Assembly (NCBI GenBank): GCA_009760855.2
Contig: WPIO01000019.1
Location: 3,099,501 to 3,163,500, forward strand
DNA length: 64,000 bases
Source: Cristatella mucedo
Lineage: Eukaryota > Bryozoa > Phylactolaemata > Cristatellidae
Direction: 5' to 3'
The notes beneath the pieces are model-generated. The model saw nothing but the letters and a program-made list of their open reading frames with translations, ran no database searches and was not told the origin of the DNA. The translations under genes were made by a program, and so were the position numbers. This document shows, piece after piece, positions 57,590 to 64,000 of the stretch (within the stretch, counting starts at the first letter, position 1; each line of letters opens with the position of its first letter).

Positions 57590-57736
57590 GGTATAGCATC
57601 AGAAGAGCCTTTACGGCTATCACCATCGCTTGCAGCAGCGATAAAGGATCGCCCACTGCAGGATTCGAACCCACGACCTCGGGACCGAGGCCGTGAAATG
57701 CAACTGCCTTACCTAGTGTGCCGTCACGTCTCACCA
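57590..57736 (-). mobile_element. SINE-2 copy
   Basis: The minus strand reads the box A side GGCACACTAGGTAAGGCAGT, the self-complementary ACCTCGGTCCCGAGGTCGTG type sequence, box B GGTTCGAATCC, and a body with CTTTATCGC..GCTGCAAGCGATGG and TAGCCGTAAAGGCTCTTCTG. Confidence 0.8.
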
Positions 57737-59129
57737 TCCGTAAACAGTAGGCTCAGGCTGTTTCATGTACCTAACCAAGGACATAAGTCAGCTATACCTC
57801 TAGGCAAGTGGCTCACGACCTCCTGCCATCAAACGAGGGGATTCGACAAAAAGGGTATGCACACAGCTGTGCTGCTGACAGACAATGCATGTGCATCCTG
57901 CTTACCCAACTGGATCGTCTGCAGGGTGTCATCATAATGCCTGCCAATGCCCACATAAATGAGCACTCGCAGCTGATTCTGATCATCTAGCACTGGGAAC
58001 ACTCAACACTGCTTTCCAATGACATGTTTACAAACCTGTTACAACAAACCTAGTGGTAGGCGTTTCGGCATGACTCGCCTACTGCACACTTTGCCCAAGC
58101 AGCCCGTAGCAGCACGCCTACTCCATCCCCTGCTACCAACCGCAGGTCAATAGCTCAAGTGAAGTGTGCCCATCTTCTTGGCGGAGAGGTGACTGCATTT
58201 TGCTTAAGCACATAACTTTCACCTACACGACACTGAGAGAAGCACATAACATGCCCAGAATAGGACAAACCAATTTAAGAAAATTAAACGAGTGCCTACT
58301 GGGCTGGGGTGATCTATGAATCCAAATTTATACCGCCACAAGCTTGGGTGCTCTCTGTGGGCCGGCTCTCTGAGGTGGGTGGTGGAGCCAACAGGCAAGC
58401 AAGGGAGATCAACAATGAGACGCTATGCTACACACTCCACTGTGAGCAGAGACCCCTCTCCCCTATCGTCTCGGAGGGAGTGGAAAGGTGCCCCCCAAGC
58501 CTCCTCAGTAGGCATTGCCTCCTCAGAGGTATTGCCAGCTCGAGCTGCCGTGGCTCACCCCACCCGGCCAGCCCTACCAGCGACAAGGTTTGACACTGAC
58601 AGCTTTGCCAACTAGCCTCCACTCCAAAACACTGGTCTAGATGAGGGCAAAAAGTCAACCAGGCAGAATGCTCAACAGACAGGCAGCAAAATTGATGCCC
58701 GTTCGAGGTATAAGATCTGACATCCTCAATAGGCCGTTAGCAATGCAATCGCCTACAAATAGCATCAAGAATTAATTATTACTGCTCAGCCAGATGCAGT
58801 CTAATGATCTCGATTCTAAAACCGTTCAACATTGCAGAGCTTAAACAACCTGCTCGTTATGGGGCACTATTTGTAAGCTAGCATGCATTACCTATCTCAA
58901 GGCAAGCTAGCAGCTGCTGCACATTAGCCTTGGCTTTAGTGTCTGAATGACTTTATTGGTCACGATAAAATAACTAGTTGTACGTCAACCTGAATCTTCT
59001 TCCCCAAAATCCTTAACATGAACCATGCTATCAAATAGATGTCATAACAGTAGACAAATAAGCAAATCTCACGAATGAGATCAAGGATCTTATTTATTGC
59101 TGCGCCCAAAGCCAGAAAAGACAGTCTGC

Positions 59130-60085
59130 TCTTCATTGAATGGGCAAACCCAGTGTGATCCAGAGATTGGACAGGCTGACTCTCAAAATTGGCTCTGCCA
59201 GCATATCTCCAGTTGAATCAGCTCGAAATCTAGGTGTCATATTCCAAAGCGACCTCTCGTTAGACGACCATATCAGCTCCACAGTCAAATCCACCTATTT
59301 CAGCTTCATAACATTGCTAAAATTCGGGCTTGTTTAGATAAAGATACCACATCTAAGTTGGTCCATGCATTCGTGACATCCCGTCTCGACTTCTGCAACT
59401 CACTGCTTACTGGCCTACCAGCATGTGCGATCAGGCGATTGCAGCTGGTGCAAAACTCGGCAGCTAGGCTTGTCTGTCGTGAGCATCACAGGTGCCACAT
59501 TACTCCACTTCTCGCCGACTTGCACTGGCTACCAGTCAAGCAACGGATTGACTTCAGGGTTTTGTCGCTCACTTTTAGGTCCCTTCATTCTATGGCTCCA
59601 GCCTATCAGTCAGATATACTACTCCATCAGGCCAAGCATCGTACCACCCGCTTTTCGGAATCCAACAGTCTGGAAATACCTCGTACAAACCTTAAATCCT
59701 TTGGAGACCGTGCATTCAGCTCGTATGCTACCAAAGCCTGGAACTCCCCCCGACCTGCGTCAGAACATCCCCTGACCTGACCACATTTAAAAGGAACTTA
59801 AAAACACACCTATTTAGGACAGCATTTAGTGGGTCCCTGCGATTCGTCCTTGATGTGCTTATGTGTGCTGACACTGTGCATGCTGCCACTAACCACATTT
59901 GCATGCTGACCCTGTGCATGTCACCCCTAACCATATCATTCATTTCGTTTGTTTTTCAAGCATGATTTTACTTACTATTCAATTGCATATCGCTTTGCAG
60001 CAAATGTAAAGCGCCTAGAAAGAGATTAAGTTCTCTGAGGGCGCTTTATCAAGTGCAATATTACTATTATTATTATTATTATTGA
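59130..60085 (+). mobile_element. LINE-1 copy, 5' truncated
   Basis: ORF end from 'MGKPSVIQRLDRLTLKIGSA' through 'LGVIFQSDLSLDDHI' and 'LADLHWLPVKQRIDF' in two frames, then the full 3' UTR with AGAGATTAAGTTCTCTGAGG and an (ATT)n tail at 60,060-60,083. Confidence 0.85.
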
Positions 60086-60401
60086 AGGATACAGCATATT
60101 CCAATTCGAGTGTCTTAATGAGACCTGGCTGCCATTAACAGTAATGGAGGATAGCTTCGGGTGCCAACCAAATTCGGGACAGGGGAGCCATCGATGAGCA
60201 TGGAGCCAGCTAGTGAGTACTAGAGAGTGCCCTGCACAGGCACCGTCTATGTGCTCAGTGCCCTGGAGAGCAACTTGAAACCAGAAATGTGACTAGCTGC
60301 AAATAAAGAAGCAAAGATTGAGCATGATGTCATACTACCGACTACCGACCCATCACGTTGTTTGCTTGCTTTGGCCACGGCTGTAGCAGCACATTCTTGG
60401 T

Positions 60402-60572
60402 GAGACGTGATGGCACACTAGGTAAGGCAGTTGCTTTTCACGACCTCGGTCCCGAGGTCGTGGGTTCGAATCCTGCGGTGGGCGATTCCTTATCGCCACT
60501 GCAAGCGGTGGTGATAGCCGTAAAGGCTCTTCTGTCGCTATACAAAAAGAGGCTGTTTAATCAGCTAGGATT
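60402..60572 (+). mobile_element. SINE-2 copy
   Basis: Complete-looking: GATGGCACACTAGGTAAGGC, ACCTCGGTCCCGAGGTCGTG, box B GGTTCGAATCC, then GGGCGATTCCTTATCGCC (hairpin), GCAAGCGGTGGTGATAGCC and the end AAAAAGAGGCTGTTTAATCA. Confidence 0.85.
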
Positions 60573-61467
60573 TATTTATTTATTTATTCGGTATCGTCAG
60601 TCGGACAATAGGAAGCATGAATGCTTTCAAATGCAAAGGTTGACAGCGAGACAAACAGCTGAGTGTAAGGGATCTGCAGCAAACACGTTCCTGGCACCAC
60701 TTGATCCTCTGGATTGCTGGTGATCCTGCTTGGGGTTTAAGGTCCTGTTAGGGGGGATCCTGCTCGGGTGTACAAAACAGTCAAGAGCCCGGCAAAAGCA
60801 GAAGCATAGCATAGCAGCCAAACACTTCGATTTAGTGCTCAATATGTTGAGGCCAAGGCTGCAACCCTGTCCTTGGAAAATACGGACAGAGCTGGGCAGA
60901 GGCGGACTGTCTTAACCAGAGCACATGCCAGTGACTAGACTAGACTGACTAGTCGTCTTGACTGGAATTACGAGGCAAAGATTAAAGCTGTACCCTAAGA
61001 CTTCTCATTTCTGCCAGCTATCGGTTACAGGCTGTCCTAAGAAACACACCTCGTCATCACGGTCAGTCAGTTGCTGACAGCACTGACAATAGAATACGGA
61101 CAGACAGAGGGGAATTGCACAGAGGTGAAAAAATTAAACACACGCCAACCTGGGATGTATCCCTCAGAGATTAAGCAAAACCCGTGTTCAGCATCAGCCA
61201 AGCTCACCGGGTAGCACACAAATAAAGACAGCGGTGCTTTACGGGTGCAAGTGGCCTGCAACGGTTGATGACCAACCGTTGCAAAGTTGGCTGCCAGGAT
61301 TACCTGTGCTGAAGCGGCACTAGATAGAAGTTGATCAGCTGGACTGCAGGCCAGACCTAAAAAAAATTGCCAAAATTGAAAGATTAGGCGCCTCCTCCAC
61401 TGTACTGCTGCCGCCATAACGGCATCCAACACACTCATGGGAGCCAATCCAGTCGCCTGAATCGGTA

Positions 61468-61512
61468 ACTCTCCCCCCCCCCCCATTTTGAGGGGGATAA
61501 CCCCCCCCCCAA
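61468..61512. repeat. Paired poly-C tracts
   Basis: Two runs of about 10-14 C separated by ATTTTGAGGGGGATAA, whose G run could pair with them. Simple sequence with no assigned role. Confidence 0.8.
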
Positions 61513-62378
61513 TCGATTCACAGGTAGCTGCTCGGTGCTTGGCAATAGGCACACTAAACATTCGACGACAACCGAGGCACACCCCACCGGATCTTTCATT
61601 GCATAAGCCTCTCGGTTACACGGTGAGTCAGCCATCCGTGTATACAAGGCGGCCAGGAAAACACCGTAGCACCGAGTGCACGGCCTGCGGGGACACTGCA
61701 CGGCCTGCTGGGAGTGGCCAGCGGCCAGAATCAGCAGCGTGTACAACGACCATTCATGCCATTCGTGCACACACATAAACGTCAGCCACACAATACTCAC
61801 ACACATACACACATGTACACATACAAATACAAATACAAATGCACAAAAACACACAGACTGGAATACGGACCTGCACAGATGAAGATAAAAGCTCCCCAGC
61901 CAAAAATAACAGACTGTGGACAAGCAGAGGCCACATACAGATCAGTAAAGCAGTACAGCATCAGTATAGCACTGCCTGCAGCACTAATTACTGGAACAAA
62001 CGAAGTGGCTCATGCACGAGTGATCACCAGCAAGCATTCGCAACGAAAGAGCAGGAAATTATGCCATAACTATGCCTCTCACGAGCAAAAACACGACTCA
62101 TTACATTTCTAATTCATAATCTACAAACAGATGACTACAGGGTGCAAAGGATGGAGGCAGAGGTGCACACGGGAAGAAGCCAAACCTTGACCTTACTGCA
62201 GGCAACCGAGGACATGGGTAGAGGGCTTCCACCCCTTCAGTGTGCAACATCCTCCCACACATGCTCCAGAAAAGGGCAGGGCTAGTTACTACGATTGATG
62301 GGCTGTCTCGGTCAAGGCCGAGCATTTAATAATTTTATGGCACCATCCCTTAGGCTTGCCAACCATAGGATCCCTAGT

Positions 62379-62548
62379 GAGCCGCGATGGCACACTAGGT
62401 AAGGCTGTTGCTTTCATGACCTCGGTCCCGAGGTCGTGGGTTCGATTCCTGTGATGGGCGATTCTTTATCGCCACTGCAAGCGGTGGTGATAGCCGTAAA
62501 GGCTCTTCTGTTGCTATACAAAAAGAGGCTGTTTAATCAGCTAAGGTT
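62379..62548 (+). mobile_element. SINE-2 copy
   Basis: Same parts as the copy at 60,402-60,572 with few changes (GGTTCGATTCC for box B), ending AAAAAGAGGCTGTTTAATCA. Confidence 0.85.
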
Positions 62549-63139
62549 TTTTTTAAACCAGTAAGCACTGTGCCCCTTAAGGGTAAATGTAAGGGGGGCA
62601 AGGCCCACTGCCACCTTTCGGTATGCCTAAGGCACAAATACTTATAGACTGCTGACTGAACATCAACATTACTACTCTCTTGCTATGCCAGCACTGCTGG
62701 GCTATACATCTATATATCTATACATCTATACATCCTTCATATCTAGACGAACTGGCATAGCAGCATAATAAGCTTTCTTGTGACCTCTGCTTCTTTCAAG
62801 ATAATACGTTAGCTGTAACTTTTTCTTTACAACTGTTGGCTGCGGATGTTGTGGAACATGTTTGCACAAGTCAATGGCCAGCACAGTCAGTCAGACAAGA
62901 AATATGGGGTATCGAAAGGATCTGTCCATTCAAGGTCCACTCGCTTCACAATTTATACTCTCCCTCTCGTCGTTGTAATTGCCAAACATATATATTGACT
63001 TTCACTTTAAAACAGCTGACTGCAGCAGTTGTACTTGTGTTGTAATGCCTCCCTGCCTTCAAGTACCTAAAAACTCGCTCCCAAGTCCCTTGCAGCTTGA
63101 ATTGCCGACATTTGCACCCGGACTGCAGCAAAACGTCTA

Positions 63140-63450
63140 AAATTGAATGACCATAAAGCCAACTTAACAGTTATGGAACAGCTTAAAAGTAACTCGGAAA
63201 CTGCAAAAACCTAACAATTGAAACTGCTTTGACCAGCATATCCCATAGACTCTGAAAAGAATCTAGGTGTCTTGTTCCAAAATTACCTTTACACGACCCA
63301 TATCAGCTTCACAGTGAAGTCAGCCTGTGTTGAGCTATGTAATTATGCAATATGCAACGATGCAGCGTGCTTAGATGAGGATAACCCATTTAAGTTGGTC
63401 CACACATACATGACCTCTTGTCAATAATTCTGCAACTCACTCATGGCAAG
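63140..63450 (+). mobile_element. Old, decayed LINE-1 fragment
   Basis: Scattered matches to the LINE-1 ORF: TTGAATGACCATAAAGCCAA (compare 'LNDDKTN'), ATCTAGGTGTCTTGTTCCAA ('NLGVLFQ') and 'FCNSLM' near 63,435. More diverged than other copies. Confidence 0.55.
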
Positions 63451-63721
63451 TCACTCACGCCGAACCAGTAAGAAGTTTCAGTTGGCATATTACTGCAGTG
63501 AGGTTTTTCTGCCGTCAACAAAGGCAGGATGGGGTTGGACTAAGAGACAGCTACCGGTTGCCATTTTATGTTGCCACACAAGTGTATAGCATATGTGCTA
63601 AGTAGCAGCACCTGTGACCATACGATCAGACGATTTTCTACCCAAAAGAGCGCCCCTTTGGAACTTCAATGTTTCCATGACAGTAGCCTTCGGCCTACTC
63701 AGAGAAACCGCTGTATATGTC

Positions 63722-63832
63722 CTTAGAGTTCCGAGGTCGGAGGTTCGAATCCTGCGGTTGGCCATCCGCTATCGCCACTGCAAGCGGTGGTAATAGCCGT
63801 AAAGGCTCTTCTGTCGCTACACAAAAGAGGCT
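63722..63832 (+). mobile_element. SINE-2 copy, head truncated
   Basis: Begins near box B (GGAGGTTCGAATCCTGCGGT) and keeps the body ATCGCCACTGCAAGCGGTGG to CTTCTGTCGCTACACAAAAG. Confidence 0.75.
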
Positions 63833-64000
63833 CTCGCTCTCACTCTGTGTGTCTCTGTCTCTGTCTCGTCTGTCTGTCTCTGTCTGTCTCTCTGTCTCAG
63901 TCTCTCAGTCTCTCTGTCTCTATCTCTCTCTCTCACTCTGTCTTAATTCGTCAGTGTATCCCCTCTCTCTGTGTCTCTCTCTCAATTACAATCTCCGGCA
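63833..64000. repeat. CT/TCTG-rich simple repeat to the window end
   Basis: Runs of TCTC and TCTGTC units. No gene. Confidence 0.85.

Noticed and set aside
58309-58658. Open frames on both strands at 58.3-58.7 kb as a gene
   Set aside because: No motif, splice pattern or similarity within the window; overlapping frames on both strands look like chance.
60402-60480. tRNA genes at the box A/box B sequences
   Set aside because: The heads do not close into a clear cloverleaf with an acceptor stem and are followed by a common body shared by several copies, so they are SINEs.

Overview
The window looks like nuclear DNA of an invertebrate animal. The evidence is two spliced, intron-bearing copies of elongation factor 1-alpha of animal type, many LINE and tRNA-derived SINE copies, and microsatellites. 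The exact host is not resolved; a non-bilaterian such as a sponge is only a guess. Embedded in this DNA are two old, divergent copies of one large DNA transposon/virus of the Polinton/Maverick (adintovirus-like) class.

Element A (window start to about 17,690) is strongly AT-rich and reads mostly left to right. In order it holds: the end of a protein-primed-type family B DNA polymerase, an acidic protein, a set of small unknown proteins, two fibre-like genes on the minus strand, a pX-like membrane/core protein, an HNH-AP2 endonuclease, a small beta-rich protein, a phospholipase A2-like protein split by a SINE, a truncated adenain-like protease fused in frame to the next gene, a packaging ATPase, two jelly-roll minor capsid candidates, a coiled-coil protein, a second fibre locus, a zinc-binding protein, a DDE integrase and a membrane protein. 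It has no recognisable major capsid gene.

Element B (about 30,072-50,415) is less AT-rich and inverted. It carries nearly the same gene order plus a double-jelly-roll major capsid gene and a longer protease, but has lost PLA2 and most of the HNH gene. Both elements carry many frameshifts and stops. Individual genes remain open in A (for example HNH, fibre 1a, the 159-aa protein). The A right end and both B ends share a terminal sequence that folds back on itself. About twenty viral genes start only a few bases after a TATAG-type box (consensus near TATATAGAAATG), which looks like a family-specific promoter.

The host part (17,691-30,071 and 50,416-64,000) contains the EF1A copies at 19,257-21,145 and 51,557-53,450, both on the minus strand, lying on either side of element B. 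They are almost identical even in introns, and the similarity stops close to the transcript boundaries. The rest is repeats: a CR1/jockey-like LINE with an (ATT)n tail (LINE-1), a second LINE with an (ATGTA)n tail (LINE-2), a SINE (SINE-1) whose 3' end copies the LINE-1 tail, and a second tRNA-related SINE (SINE-2).

All calls are by eye from reading frames and motifs. No database search was run. Boundaries of broken genes are approximate.
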